From NCBI RefSeq assembly GCF_010728925.1, contig NZ_AP022608.1, positions 806,001 to 870,000 of the forward strand: a stretch of DNA of 64,000 nt, in the 5' to 3' direction. Source of the DNA: Mycolicibacterium gadium. GTDB lineage: Bacteria; Actinomycetota; Actinomycetes; Mycobacteriales; Mycobacteriaceae. Below are positions 37,709 to 46,045 of the stretch, piece by piece. How positions within the stretch are numbered: position 1 is the first letter of the stretch; each line of letters begins with the position of its first letter. The translations under genes were made by a program, and so were the position numbers. The notes under the pieces were generated by a model, which searched no databases, was not told where the DNA came from, and worked only from the letters and a program-made list of their open reading frames with translations.

Positions 37709-38428
37709 TTGTCTGACCACGGTCACGACCACGACCACGACCACGACCGGACCGTCGCGCCGATGGTCGACGAGATCACCGACTTCGAGGTTCTGGAGAT
37801 CGCACTTCGCGAACTGTGCATCGAGAAGGGCATCTTCACGGCCGTGGAGCACCGCTTGATGACCGAGTTCGCCGAGCAGATCGGGCCGACTCCCGCCGCG
37901 CGCCTGGTGGCCAAGGCGTGGCTCGATCCGGCGTTCAAGGAACTCGCTCTTGCCGAACCGATGACGGCGAGCAAGGAGGTCGGCGTCGATTGGCTGCATC
38001 CCACCGGCTGGGGCACGCCGAGCGACTTCACCGCATTCCAGATCCTCGCGGACACCCCTACGGTGCACAACGTCATCGTCTGCGCGCTGTGCTCGTGCTA
38101 TCCGAGACCGATACTCGGCAACTCACCGGAGTGGTACCGTACCCCCAACTATCGTCGGCGTCTGGTCCGCTGGCCCAGGCAGGTGCTGGCGGAGTTCGGG
38201 CTGTACCTGCCGGACGACATCACGGTCCATGTCCAGGATTCCAACCAGAAGCACCGATTCATGGTGATGCCCTTGCAGCCCGAGGGCACCGAGGGCTGGA
38301 CCGAGGATCAGCTCGTCGAGATCATCACCCGCGACTGCCTGATCGGCGTAGCCCTGCCGAAGGCGGGGGTCACGACCAACATGATCGTCGACACCCGCCC
38401 CGCGATTCATCCGGGCAACGCCGGATGA
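37709..38428 (+). CDS. Metal-binding alpha/gamma-type subunit of thiocyanate hydrolase/nitrile hydratase family
   Basis: A 239-residue catalytic subunit. The metal claw reads CALCSC (Cys125, Cys128, Ser129, Cys130), where the middle and last cysteines are normally oxidised to sulfinic/sulfenic acids around Co(III) or Fe(III). The third position is Ala instead of the usual Thr (cobalt) or Ser (iron). Residues 3-14 are a His/Asp repeat (DHGHDHDHDHDR) that could gather metal. TTG start behind AGAAGGGA. Whether the substrate is a nitrile, thiocyanate or another compound cannot be read. Confidence 0.87.
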   Translation: MSDHGHDHDHDHDRTVAPMVDEITDFEVLEIALRELCIEKGIFTAVEHRLMTEFAEQIGPTPAARLVAKAWLDPAFKELALAEPMTASKEVGVDWLHPTGWGTPSDFTAFQILADTPTVHNVIVCALCSCYPRPILGNSPEWYRTPNYRRRLVRWPRQVLAEFGLYLPDDITVHVQDSNQKHRFMVMPLQPEGTEGWTEDQLVEIITRDCLIGVALPKAGVTTNMIVDTRPAIHPGNAG

Positions 38429-38796
38429 ACGCCGCCGACGGTCCCGCGTCGATCGGGTCATCCCGGATCGCACCGCTGGAGGAGATCGTCGAGCGCGATC
38501 AGGTCTGGTACCGGATGGCCGCCAAGTGGGGCGTCGAAAATCCTGTGCCACCGTGGAAGTCGAGTCTGGACGGCATGTGCGACGCTTTGGACCGCGCCTC
38601 GTGTGACGAGAACATCCCTGATTTCAAGCAGCGCCGTGACGAGGAGGACGCGCTATCGGCGACGCTGTACTCCAATCTGCCGTATCCCGAGAACCAGCTG
38701 ATGTCGCTGGCGCACTCTCTGGTGAGCCGAGGCGTCATCGACGAGGCCGAACTCAAACAGCGGCTGGCGAGCATCCGGGCGAGGCTGGAAGCCTGA
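38425..38796 (+). CDS. Nitrile hydratase-type accessory protein (beta N-terminal homologue)
   Basis: A 123-residue protein similar to the N-terminal half of nitrile hydratase beta subunits: VWYRMAAKWGVENPVPPW and the helical PYPENQLMSLAHSLVSRG that mirrors PYYGRWLLAVARVLVEK in the first gene. Proteins of this kind (P14K/NhlE) deliver the metal-loaded alpha subunit by subunit swapping; three-component hydratases also use such a chain as a true subunit. The ATG overlaps the previous stop (ATGA), so the three chains are probably made in concert. Confidence 0.8.
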   Translation: MNAADGPASIGSSRIAPLEEIVERDQVWYRMAAKWGVENPVPPWKSSLDGMCDALDRASCDENIPDFKQRRDEEDALSATLYSNLPYPENQLMSLAHSLVSRGVIDEAELKQRLASIRARLEA

Positions 38797-38822
38797 CCAC
38801 GTCCTCGCGGTAGGTTCGACCG

Positions 38823-39539
38823 GTGGAGAAGGTGATCATCGCGCTTCGGCGCGCGGATGCGGATGACGCATGGTGCACGAGGATGCGGACCGACGTCGTT
38901 GCGGACCTGCTCGAGCTCGGATTGCCTGGACTGACGGTCAATGTGCGGGACGGCGTCGTGCGCAACTCGATCATGACGTTGACGACGCTGGAGCCGCCGG
39001 TCGTCGGGTTCGTCACCCTATGGGCGCATCAGTCGTACGCCGAGCCGGTGACTGCGGCGTTGTCCCGGCTGGCGTCCGAGGCGGACGAGGTCGCCGCTTA
39101 TCTGGTCACGGAATCGGTGCCGTTGCCGCCGCCCGCCACCGCAGCCGGCGCGCGAACGGACGGCTTCGCGAACATCGCGCTGCTGCGCAGGCCTGAGGAC
39201 TTGGACGAGGCGACCTGGCTGCGGCGCTGGCACATCGACCACACCCCGGTGGCCATCGAAACGCAGTCCACGTTCGGTTACACCCAGAACGCGGTGGTGC
39301 GCGCCTTGACTCCGGACGCCCCGCCGATCGACGCGATCGTCGAAGAGCTCTTTCCCGAAGCGGCGATAAGCGATCTGCACGCGTTCTTCGGCGCTCCCGA
39401 CGACGCCGAACTGAGCCGCCGGATGGACCGAATGGTGGCCAGCACCTCGGCATTCGGCGCGAACCGCAACGTCGACACCGTGCCGACGAGCCGCTACGTT
39501 TACCGAACGCCGTTCGTCACCGACAACCGGATCGGGTGA
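38823..39539 (+). CDS. EthD-like ferredoxin-fold protein
   Basis: A 238-residue protein that looks like two alpha/beta-barrel (ferredoxin-like) repeats of the EthD/DUF4286 kind. The second half has LRRPEDLDEATWLRRWHIDHTPVA (about residues 121-144, cut here), the EthD-type pattern of a tryptophan before WHxDHTP. Such proteins often assist degradation of ethers or aromatic compounds, but a specific role is not readable. GTG start at 38823. It lies 26 bases after the hydratase accessory gene and may belong to the same transcript. Confidence 0.7.
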   Translation: MEKVIIALRRADADDAWCTRMRTDVVADLLELGLPGLTVNVRDGVVRNSIMTLTTLEPPVVGFVTLWAHQSYAEPVTAALSRLASEADEVAAYLVTESVPLPPPATAAGARTDGFANIALLRRPEDLDEATWLRRWHIDHTPVAIETQSTFGYTQNAVVRALTPDAPPIDAIVEELFPEAAISDLHAFFGAPDDAELSRRMDRMVASTSAFGANRNVDTVPTSRYVYRTPFVTDNRIG

Positions 39540-39545
39540 GGTCAG

Positions 39546-39989
39546 ATGCCCACACTGGAGGAAGCCTTCGCCCTTGCGGCCGACGACAGCGGCCTCGCTG
39601 TGGTCTCGAGCGTGCGCGCCGACGCCACGGTCCAGGCGTCACTGGTCAACGTCGGTGTGCTCACCCATCCCGCGACGGGGCAGCCGGCCCTGGGCTTCGT
39701 CACCTACGGCAAAGTCAAACTGGCGAACCTGCGCGCACGTCCACAACTGGCGGTCACGTTCCGTAAGGGATGGCAGTGGGCCACGGTGGAGGGCACCGCC
39801 GAGTTGGTGGGACCCGACGATCCGCAAGGCTGGCTCGCCGATACCGAACAGCTTCGGCTGCTGTTGCGCGAGGTGTTCACCGCCGCCGGTGGAACACACG
39901 ATGATTGGGACGAATACGACCGCGTGATGGCCGAGCAGCGCAGGACCGTCGTCCTAATCGCACCCACCCGGGTGTACAGCAACGGTTAG
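39546..39989 (+). CDS. PNPOx-like split-barrel F420/FMN-binding protein (Rv1875 type)
   Basis: A 147-residue split-barrel flavin/deazaflavin-binding protein of the pyridoxamine-phosphate-oxidase-like superfamily. Conserved pieces are GLAVVSSVRADATVQASLVNVG at the start and KLANLRARPQLAVTFR, where the cofactor phosphate is bound, then WATVEGTAEL. The syntenic Rv1875 is of the same length. Such mycobacterial proteins commonly use F420 and act as reductases. The gene lies six bases after the EthD-like gene. Confidence 0.87.
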   Translation: MPTLEEAFALAADDSGLAVVSSVRADATVQASLVNVGVLTHPATGQPALGFVTYGKVKLANLRARPQLAVTFRKGWQWATVEGTAELVGPDDPQGWLADTEQLRLLLREVFTAAGGTHDDWDEYDRVMAEQRRTVVLIAPTRVYSNG

Positions 39990-40006
39990 CGCATACGCTC
40001 ACTCGC

Positions 40007-40762
40007 GTGATTCTCGAGATTGCCGACGACCAGCGGGTGCGGACGCTGACGCTCAATCGGCCCGACGTCCTCAACGCGTTCAACGAGGAGCTGTACTTCG
40101 CCACCGCGACCGCGCTGAACGAGGCCGCCGCCGATCCGGAAGTCGCCGTGGTGTTGCTGACGGGTGCCGGGCGGGCATTCAGCGCCGGCAACGACCTCAA
40201 CGAAATGCAGAGGCGCATCACCGATCCCGAGTTCAACGAGAAGGGCAGCCACTTCTCGACGATGATCGAGGCGCTCGCAGACTTCCCCAAACCGTTGATC
40301 ATTGCGGTGAACGGAGTGGGGGTGGGCATCGGCGCGACGATCCTCGGTTATGCGGATCTGGCGTTCATGTCCTCGGCCGCACGCCTGAAGACCCCCTTCA
40401 CCAGCCTCGGCGTGGCGCCGGAGGCGGCGTCGTCGTACCTGTTGCCACGGTTGATGGGCCGGCAGAACGCCGCATGGCTGTTGCTGTCCTCGGAATGGGT
40501 CGGTGCCGAGGAGGCGCAGGCGATGGGGTTGGTCTGGAAGGTCTGCGAGCCCGACGATCTGTTACCCGAGGCTCGCCGTCATGCCGAAATCCTTGCCTCC
40601 CGGCCGATTTCGAGTCTCATGGCCGTCAAGCAGACGATCATCGCGCCGACCCGCGAGGGCATCGCCGCGGCGACGGAAAGAGAGAACGGGCACTTCGCGG
40701 TCCTGATGGGCGCGGCTGCCAATGCCGCCGCGCTGGCGGATTTCACCGGCAAGGGTCAGTAG
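40007..40762 (+). CDS. Enoyl-CoA hydratase/isomerase family protein
   Basis: A 251-residue crotonase-fold enzyme. CoA/oxyanion segments are visible: LTGAGRAFSAGNDL (about residues 52-65) and the second oxyanion loop NGVGVGIGAT. The catalytic-acid position after it reads PFTSLGVAPEAASS, with one Glu in the region rather than the classic two, so it may be an isomerase or a hydratase of limited scope. GTG start 17 bases after the preceding stop; probably one transcript with the split-barrel gene. Confidence 0.9.
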   Translation: MILEIADDQRVRTLTLNRPDVLNAFNEELYFATATALNEAAADPEVAVVLLTGAGRAFSAGNDLNEMQRRITDPEFNEKGSHFSTMIEALADFPKPLIIAVNGVGVGIGATILGYADLAFMSSAARLKTPFTSLGVAPEAASSYLLPRLMGRQNAAWLLLSSEWVGAEEAQAMGLVWKVCEPDDLLPEARRHAEILASRPISSLMAVKQTIIAPTREGIAAATERENGHFAVLMGAAANAAALADFTGKGQ

Positions 40763-40854
40763 GCGTCGGCCGAAACCGCCGCGGTCGTTCGCGGCTGAAA
40801 TCTCCTCTGTCACTTTAGTTTCTGTTGTCACATTCCGGATTCTGCTGTCGGTGG

Positions 40855-40870
40855 TCGAATGTATGTTCGA
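40855..40870. promoter_or_regulatory. LexA/SOS box
   Basis: TCGAATGTATGTTCGA matches the mycobacterial SOS box TCGAAC-N4-GTTCGA with one mismatch. It ends three bases before the start codon of the 13E12-type gene. SOS boxes at 13E12 genes are known in M. tuberculosis. Confidence 0.85.
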
Positions 40871-40873
40871 ATC

Positions 40874-42265
40874 ATGTTGGCGACTCCGGTTCAGGTGGCG
40901 ATGGCCGCACTGCGGTCCGCCCACGAATCGCTGGCCGGCTGCGACCTGGACATGCTCACCCACCGCGAACTGCTCGACGTGCTCGACGAGTTGGAGACGC
41001 TGTCGTGCCAGCTGCCCGCGCAGTGGCATCGCGCGCTGGCCCGGCTGCAGGTCGAGACCACACCCAAGGAGTTGGGTGCCAAGAACTGGAAAGACGTACT
41101 GCGCATCCGGTGGCGGATCTCGGCGACCGAGGCCAACCGCCGCCTGGCCGAAGCCGAGGTACTCGGGCCGCGGCGGGCGTTGACCGGCGAACCGTTGGCG
41201 CCGGTGCTGGCCGCCGCAGCCGCCGCGCAGGCCGCGGGGCAGATCACCGGCGAGCATGTGGAGAAGATCCGCGACGCCATGGGTCGGATTCCCGGCTGGG
41301 TTGATGCTGCGACCCGCGAACAGATCGAAGAAGACTTGGTGCGCATCGCGGTCGGTGTCGGCCCCTACGAACTGGGCAGGGCCGCCACCACCATGCTGTT
41401 CCTCTTGGATCAGGATGGTCCGGAACCCGACGACACCGAACGCCAGCGGAAGCGCGGCTTTATCTGTGGTCCGCAGGGCCGTGACGGCATGGTCGCCATC
41501 AAGGGCGATCTGACGCCGGAAGCGTGGGCGGTGCTCGAACCCATCTTCGCCAAATGGGCCGCCCCCGGCATGTGCAACCCCGACGACGACCACCCCTGCG
41601 TCAGCGGCACCCCCTCACAGGAACAGATCGACACCGATCACCGCACCCTGGCCCAACGCCAACACGACGCCCTGATCGCGATCGGGCGCAACGCGTTGGA
41701 GTCGGGCGAGTTGGGTCAGCACAACGGGTTGCCGACCTCGATCATCATCCGCACCACCCTGCACGACCTCGAATCCCGCGCGGGCGTGGGTACCACCGGC
41801 GGTGGCAGCCTCCTACCGATCAAGGATGTGATCCGCCTGGCCGCCCACGCCCACCACTGGCTGGCGGTGTTCGACAACGCCACCGGGCAAGCCCTGGACC
41901 TGTTCCGCGCCAAACGGACCGCGTCGCCGGCGCAGCGGATCATGCTGATCGCGCGCGACGGGGGCTGCACCAAACCGTGCTGCGCGGTGCCGGCCTACGG
42001 AGCGCAGGTGCATCACGCCCTGCAGGATTGGGCCGACGGCGGCAACTCCAACGTCAACGAGATGACCCTGGCGTGTGGACCGGACAACCGCCTCGTCGAC
42101 AAGGACAACGGGTGGACCACCACCATCAACGACCACGGCGACGCCGAGTGGCACCCACCACCCGCACTGGACACGGGCCAAACCCGCATCAACTACCACC
42201 ACCGCCCCGAACTACTCCTCCGACCACCAGACAAGGACGACGGCAACAACGAACGCGGACCCTAA
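40874..42265 (+). CDS. DUF222/HNH endonuclease domain protein (13E12 repeat family)
   Basis: A 463-residue protein: N-terminal DUF222 helical region (about residues 15-300) and C-terminal HNH nuclease-like domain with the zinc-type CTKPCC and the HNH core VHHALQDWADGGNSNVNEM (cut) followed by LACGPDNRLVD. The family is repeated in mycobacterial genomes. The ATG at 40859 lies inside the SOS box and is rejected in favour of 40874. Induction by DNA damage is likely; the nuclease target is unknown. Codon use resembles its neighbours. Confidence 0.9.
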   Translation: MLATPVQVAMAALRSAHESLAGCDLDMLTHRELLDVLDELETLSCQLPAQWHRALARLQVETTPKELGAKNWKDVLRIRWRISATEANRRLAEAEVLGPRRALTGEPLAPVLAAAAAAQAAGQITGEHVEKIRDAMGRIPGWVDAATREQIEEDLVRIAVGVGPYELGRAATTMLFLLDQDGPEPDDTERQRKRGFICGPQGRDGMVAIKGDLTPEAWAVLEPIFAKWAAPGMCNPDDDHPCVSGTPSQEQIDTDHRTLAQRQHDALIAIGRNALESGELGQHNGLPTSIIIRTTLHDLESRAGVGTTGGGSLLPIKDVIRLAAHAHHWLAVFDNATGQALDLFRAKRTASPAQRIMLIARDGGCTKPCCAVPAYGAQVHHALQDWADGGNSNVNEMTLACGPDNRLVDKDNGWTTTINDHGDAEWHPPPALDTGQTRINYHHRPELLLRPPDKDDGNNERGP

Positions 42266-42269
42266 GGTC

Positions 42270-42485
42270 CTACCGGCTCAGCGTTCTTTTCGCGCAGCCG
42301 TTCTTCGACGGGCAGCCGGCGACATCGTGATGGGTCGCGATGATGGCGCGCAATGTACGGCGGCATCGGCCGCAGTCGCCTCCGGCGCCGCAGGCTTCGG
42401 TGATCTGCTTGGACGTGCAGGCGCCGTTGGCGACGAGCTGGTCGACGTCGTGGCTCGTCACTCCCATGCACAGGCATACGAACAT
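42270..42485 (-). CDS. bfd: Bacterioferritin-associated ferredoxin
   Basis: A 71-residue [2Fe-2S] protein of the BFD-like type. Cysteines are arranged as VCLC near the start and GGDCGRC in the middle, the usual ligand set. The protein reduces ferric iron stored in bacterioferritin so that it can leave the shell. A cysteine-containing tail (CPSKNGC) is extra. The gene lies seven bases after the upstream minus-strand gene and shares with it the divergent promoter region of bfrA. Confidence 0.92.
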   Translation of the reverse strand: MFVCLCMGVTSHDVDQLVANGACTSKQITEACGAGGDCGRCRRTLRAIIATHHDVAGCPSKNGCAKRTLSR

Positions 42486-42492
42486 CGGCGGC

Positions 42493-43131
42493 TCAGCTCT
42501 GCTCGTCGATGCTCATGAGGTGGGCGAATCTGCCCACGAACTGGGTGGGGTAGGGCCCGAGGCCCGCATTCGACATCCATTCCGCGGCCGCATCCGGATG
42601 ATCTACCCATTGCCGAGCCGCGGTCTCGTCCTCGATTTCCTGCAGGATCATCACTTCCTGTCCGTCGTCGAGCGCGCGATAAACCCAGATCTTGCGTACT
42701 CCGCCGCGTTTGAAGCGGTCGAGTCCGTCGTGCACCTTGACCATCAGTGCAGAGACGTCTTCGACCGAGGACATGACGCCGACGACGACCCGGCCGACAT
42801 GTTCGTCGGCTGACGGCGGGTACAGATCGATCTTTTCGACGACCTCGCCACCGAAAATCGGTGGAATGTCGTCGGCACCCGAAATGTTGAACCACTCGAA
42901 AATCTCGGGTGACCGCAGTACTTTCCGCATCGAACGGACGTGCCGAATACCAATGGTCACCAATACTCGGTTCTGTTCCCATATCGATGTGTAGAGAACG
43001 ACATGGTGGGCTCCGATAGCGGCGAGTCCGTCTGAATGCTTCTTCAACCATGTCCACATGCGATCGACGTCATCGACGCGGAAATCGCAGGCGAGAATAA
43101 GAGAGTGCAGATCGAAATCACCCATTCCCAT
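42493..43131 (-). CDS. Conserved protein of the Rv1874 type, ferredoxin-fold repeat
   Basis: A 212-residue protein of unknown function. It contains two ferredoxin-like (dimeric alpha/beta barrel) halves: one near LYTSIWEQNRVLVTIGIRH and one near KIWVYRALDDGQEVMILQEIE, the latter typical of antibiotic-biosynthesis monooxygenase-like folds. The syntenic gene in M. tuberculosis is Rv1874. ATG 43131, with ATG 43125 an alternative. It heads the minus-strand unit that includes bfd and is divergent from bfrA, so a role in iron or haem handling is possible. Confidence 0.75.
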   Translation of the reverse strand: MGMGDFDLHSLILACDFRVDDVDRMWTWLKKHSDGLAAIGAHHVVLYTSIWEQNRVLVTIGIRHVRSMRKVLRSPEIFEWFNISGADDIPPIFGGEVVEKIDLYPPSADEHVGRVVVGVMSSVEDVSALMVKVHDGLDRFKRGGVRKIWVYRALDDGQEVMILQEIEDETAARQWVDHPDAAAEWMSNAGLGPYPTQFVGRFAHLMSIDEQS

Positions 43132-43160
43132 TCCCTATCCATAGGCCAGGCTTGCAAGCG

Positions 43161-43188
43161 TTAGCGCAGTCTAACCTTACTTAGCCTA
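43161..43188. promoter_or_regulatory. IdeR iron-box-like sites between bfrA and the bfd unit
   Basis: TTAGCGCAGTCTAACCTTA (43161-43179) agrees with 15 of 19 positions of the mycobacterial IdeR box TTAGGTTAG-S-CTAACCTAA. A second core, TTAGCCTA (43181-43188), follows at once. M. tuberculosis bfrA is likewise preceded by IdeR sites. Iron-loaded IdeR would act on both divergent units. Confidence 0.65.
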
Positions 43189-43364
43189 GGCAGTCCAGAG
43201 TAGGTACCTGATCTGCGCCCCGCCGGTGTCACGATCGTTCGCGATCACCCTGAAAACACGCCCGCGCAACGTAAAGGATGCGCCAGTACTCATTTCCTGC
43301 ACTAGATTGGGTATGGCACCACCCACAGCGACAACTGTCAGCCCTCAAGTTGCCTAGGAGCGAG

Positions 43365-43850
43365 ATGCAAGGGGATCCCGACGTTCTGAAATTGCTCAAT
43401 GAGCAACTGACGAGCGAATTGACCGCCATTAACCAGTATTTCTTGCATTCGAAGATGCAGGCGAATTGGGGATTCACCGAGCTTGCTGAATATACGCGCA
43501 AAGAGTCGTTCGAAGAAATGCAGCACGCCGAGTCGATCACTGACCGAATTCTGCTTCTCGACGGCCTGCCGAACTATCAGCGGCTGTTCTCGCTGCGAAT
43601 TGGGCAGACATTGCGTGAACAATTCGAGGCCGACCTGGCGATCGAATACGAGGTGGTAGGGCGGCTGAGGCCCGGCATCATCATGTGCCGCGAGAAGGAG
43701 GATGCGACCTCGGCGAACCTCTTGGAGGGCATCCTCGCCAACGAAGAGGAGCACATCGACTACCTCGAAACCCAACTCCAGCTGATGGACAAGCTCGGCG
43801 TCGAGCTGTACTCGGCCCAGTGCGTGTCGCGGCCGCCAACCAGCGCCTAG
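43365..43850 (+). CDS. bfrA: Bacterioferritin BfrA
   Basis: A 161-residue haem-containing iron-storage protein that forms a 24-mer shell. Haem ligand Met52 (ESFEEMQHAE) and ferroxidase ligands in SELTAINQYF (Glu18, Tyr25), ADLAIEYEVV and NEEEHIDYLE are present, so both haem binding and iron oxidation should work. The ending YSAQCVSRPPTSA is typical of mycobacterial BfrA. ATG at 43365 preceded by GGAGCGAG; a TTG-type extension upstream is not needed. Confidence 0.96.
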   Translation: MQGDPDVLKLLNEQLTSELTAINQYFLHSKMQANWGFTELAEYTRKESFEEMQHAESITDRILLLDGLPNYQRLFSLRIGQTLREQFEADLAIEYEVVGRLRPGIIMCREKEDATSANLLEGILANEEEHIDYLETQLQLMDKLGVELYSAQCVSRPPTSA

Positions 43851-43913
43851 TCCACGGTCAAACCGTCGCCATCGCGGAGCCTGATCTTCCCGCGGTGTCG
43901 TAACTTTCATAGC

Positions 43914-43929
43914 CTATCTAACGATAGGT
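43914..43929. promoter_or_regulatory. Palindrome CCTATC-TAAC-GATAGG before the MFS gene
   Basis: A 6-4-6 perfect inverted repeat 31 bases before the MFS start, in a 110-base intergenic gap with AT-rich surroundings. Its size fits a winged-helix (MarR-like) operator. The only winged helix encoded next to it is the tail of the MFS protein itself. Confidence 0.55.
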
Positions 43930-43960
43930 CTGATGGGTACGACGCCACAGGAAGGTAGGT

Positions 43961-46030
43961 ATGACGAGCACGCGAACCGATACAGCAGTCGCGGATTGCG
44001 AATCTCCCAGCGCGCTGATCAGCCCTGGGCGCCGCAACATCATCTTTGTTGCGGTGCTGCTCGGCATGTTGATGGCGGCCCTGGATCAGACCATCGTCGC
44101 CACCGCGCTGCCGACCGTCGTCGCTGACCTCGGGGGAGCGGGCCACCAGTCCTGGGTGGTGACCAGTTACCTATTGGCCTCCACGATCGTCACCGCGGTC
44201 GTCGGAAAACTCGGTGATCTGTTCGGCCGCAAGGCCGTCTTCCAGGTGGCGGTCCTGTTCTTCCTCGCCGGATCGGTCCTGTGTGGGCTCGCGGGCTCGA
44301 TGACGATGCTCGTCGCGTCGCGTGCACTGCAGGGCATTGGTGGTGGCGCGATGATGGTCACGGCGATGGCCGTCATCGGCGAAGTCATCCCGTTGCGCGA
44401 GCGAGGTCGCTACCAGGGCGCCCTCGGCGCCGTGTTCGGAGTCACCACCGTCATCGGGCCGCTACTCGGCGGATTCTTCACCGATCACCTCACTTGGCGA
44501 TGGGCGTTCTGGATCAATGTTCCGATCGCGGTTCTCGTGATCGTGGTCGGAACCCTGGCCATCCCGTCGTTGGCCAAGGCCGGCAGGGCGGTCATCGACT
44601 ATGCGGGCATCCTGTTCATCGGTGTGGCCGCGTCCGGACTGACGCTGGCCACCAGCTGGGGCGGCAGCACCTACGCCTGGTCGTCTCCGATGATCATCGG
44701 CCTCTTCGTCGGTTCCGCTCTGGCACTGGCAGTCTTTGTGTGGGTGGAATCCCATGTCGCAGAGCCGATTCTGCCGATCCGACTGTTCGCCAGCCCGGTG
44801 TTCACGGTGTGCTGCATTCTCGGCTTCATCGTCGGATTCGCGATGCTTGGTGCACTGACATTCCTGCCCACCTTCATGCAATTCGTCAACGGCGTCTCGG
44901 CTACCGAATCTGGTTTGCGCACCCTGCCGATGGTGGCGGGGATGCTCATCACGTCCATCGGAAGCGGGCAGATCATCGGCCGCACCGGCAGGTACAAGGT
45001 GTTCCCCGTCGTCGGCACCGCCACCATGGCGGTGGGGTTCGTGATGCTGTCACAGATGGGGGCCGCCACGCCGCTGTGGCAGCAGTCGGTGTCGCTGTTC
45101 ATCCTGGGGGCAGGAATCGGCCTGTGTATGCAGGTACTGATTCTCGTCGTCCAGAACACCTCCAGCTTCGCCGACCTCGGCGTGGCGACGTCCGGCGTCA
45201 CGTTCTTCCGGACGATCGGAAGCTCTTTCGGCGCAGCGATCTTCGGTTCGCTGTTCGCCAACTTCCTTGCCGGCCTCATCCCGGCTGCGCTGGTGGCCAG
45301 CGGGGCGCCCGCCGAGGCCGCGGATTCCCCGCAGGCATTGCACGTGCTATCGCCGGAGATGGCCGCACCGATCGTCGATGCGTATGCGGACTCGCTGGGC
45401 ACCGTGTTCCTCTGCGGGGTACCCGTCGCAGTTGTCGGCTTCGTGGTGTCGCTCTTCCTCAAAGAGGTGCGGCTACGCGAAATCGAAACCGTGTCGGCGG
45501 GCGACCTCGGTGAGGGCTTCGGGATGCCGAGCACCGAGTCGCCCGAGAAGATCCTCGAAGTGGCCATCGGACGGATCTTCCGCGACTCACCCGAGATTCG
45601 GCTACGCAGTCTCGCCCAACTCCCCGAGTGCAACCTCGACGTCACCCAGATGTGGGCGTTGCTACAGATCTATCGGCAGAACCAGGTGTTCGGTACGGCC
45701 ACGCTGACCGACATCGCCGAGCGCCTGCGGGTGCCCCACGAGGTCATCGAGCCCACCTTCGACGGGCTGATCCGCGACGGACTGGTACTGGGAGGCGGAG
45801 GCAAGCTCTGGCTCACCCAGGCCGGAATGAAGCAGGTCGACGCGATATCCAGCCTCATCGTAAGGCGCATCGTCGACAAATTGGCCATGTCATCCTCGTT
45901 CGAAGGACGGCCCGACGGCGATCAGGTCGAGGCCGCGCTCGAACGAATCGTGCATCGCATGCTCGTGCAGCGGAACTGGACGGAGGACCGCGGCGAACTG
46001 GTCGGGGCCCCGGACGCGCAAGCTCGGTAG
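43961..46030 (+). CDS. DHA2-type MFS multidrug transporter with C-terminal winged-helix domain
   Basis: A 689-residue proton-coupled drug exporter: fourteen transmembrane segments (about residues 25-500), with the QacA/EmrB motif LDQTIVATALPTVVADLGG near the start. A cytoplasmic tail of about 190 residues follows. It contains a winged-helix-like stretch (TLTDIAERLRVPHEVIEPTF, then GLIRDGLVLGGGG, KLWLTQAG), about residues 575-625, as in MarR-type domains. The M. tuberculosis Rv1877 pump has the same length and place. ATG follows GGAAGGTAGGT. Confidence 0.9.
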   Translation: MTSTRTDTAVADCESPSALISPGRRNIIFVAVLLGMLMAALDQTIVATALPTVVADLGGAGHQSWVVTSYLLASTIVTAVVGKLGDLFGRKAVFQVAVLFFLAGSVLCGLAGSMTMLVASRALQGIGGGAMMVTAMAVIGEVIPLRERGRYQGALGAVFGVTTVIGPLLGGFFTDHLTWRWAFWINVPIAVLVIVVGTLAIPSLAKAGRAVIDYAGILFIGVAASGLTLATSWGGSTYAWSSPMIIGLFVGSALALAVFVWVESHVAEPILPIRLFASPVFTVCCILGFIVGFAMLGALTFLPTFMQFVNGVSATESGLRTLPMVAGMLITSIGSGQIIGRTGRYKVFPVVGTATMAVGFVMLSQMGAATPLWQQSVSLFILGAGIGLCMQVLILVVQNTSSFADLGVATSGVTFFRTIGSSFGAAIFGSLFANFLAGLIPAALVASGAPAEAADSPQALHVLSPEMAAPIVDAYADSLGTVFLCGVPVAVVGFVVSLFLKEVRLREIETVSAGDLGEGFGMPSTESPEKILEVAIGRIFRDSPEIRLRSLAQLPECNLDVTQMWALLQIYRQNQVFGTATLTDIAERLRVPHEVIEPTFDGLIRDGLVLGGGGKLWLTQAGMKQVDAISSLIVRRIVDKLAMSSSFEGRPDGDQVEAALERIVHRMLVQRNWTEDRGELVGAPDAQAR

Positions 46031-46045
46031 TGCATCCTCCGCTGA

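Noticed and set aside
36849..38796. Calling the operon simply nitrile hydratase
   Set aside because: The beta-type chain has stronger thiocyanate-hydrolase hallmarks and the claw differs from both types, so the substrate is left open.
40859..40873. An earlier ATG for the 13E12-type gene
   Set aside because: It lies inside the LexA box; the ATG at 40874 leaves the box intact.
40874..42265. Mobile element or intron-type endonuclease
   Set aside because: No terminal repeats, target duplication or interrupted gene; the 13E12 family is a dispersed gene family.
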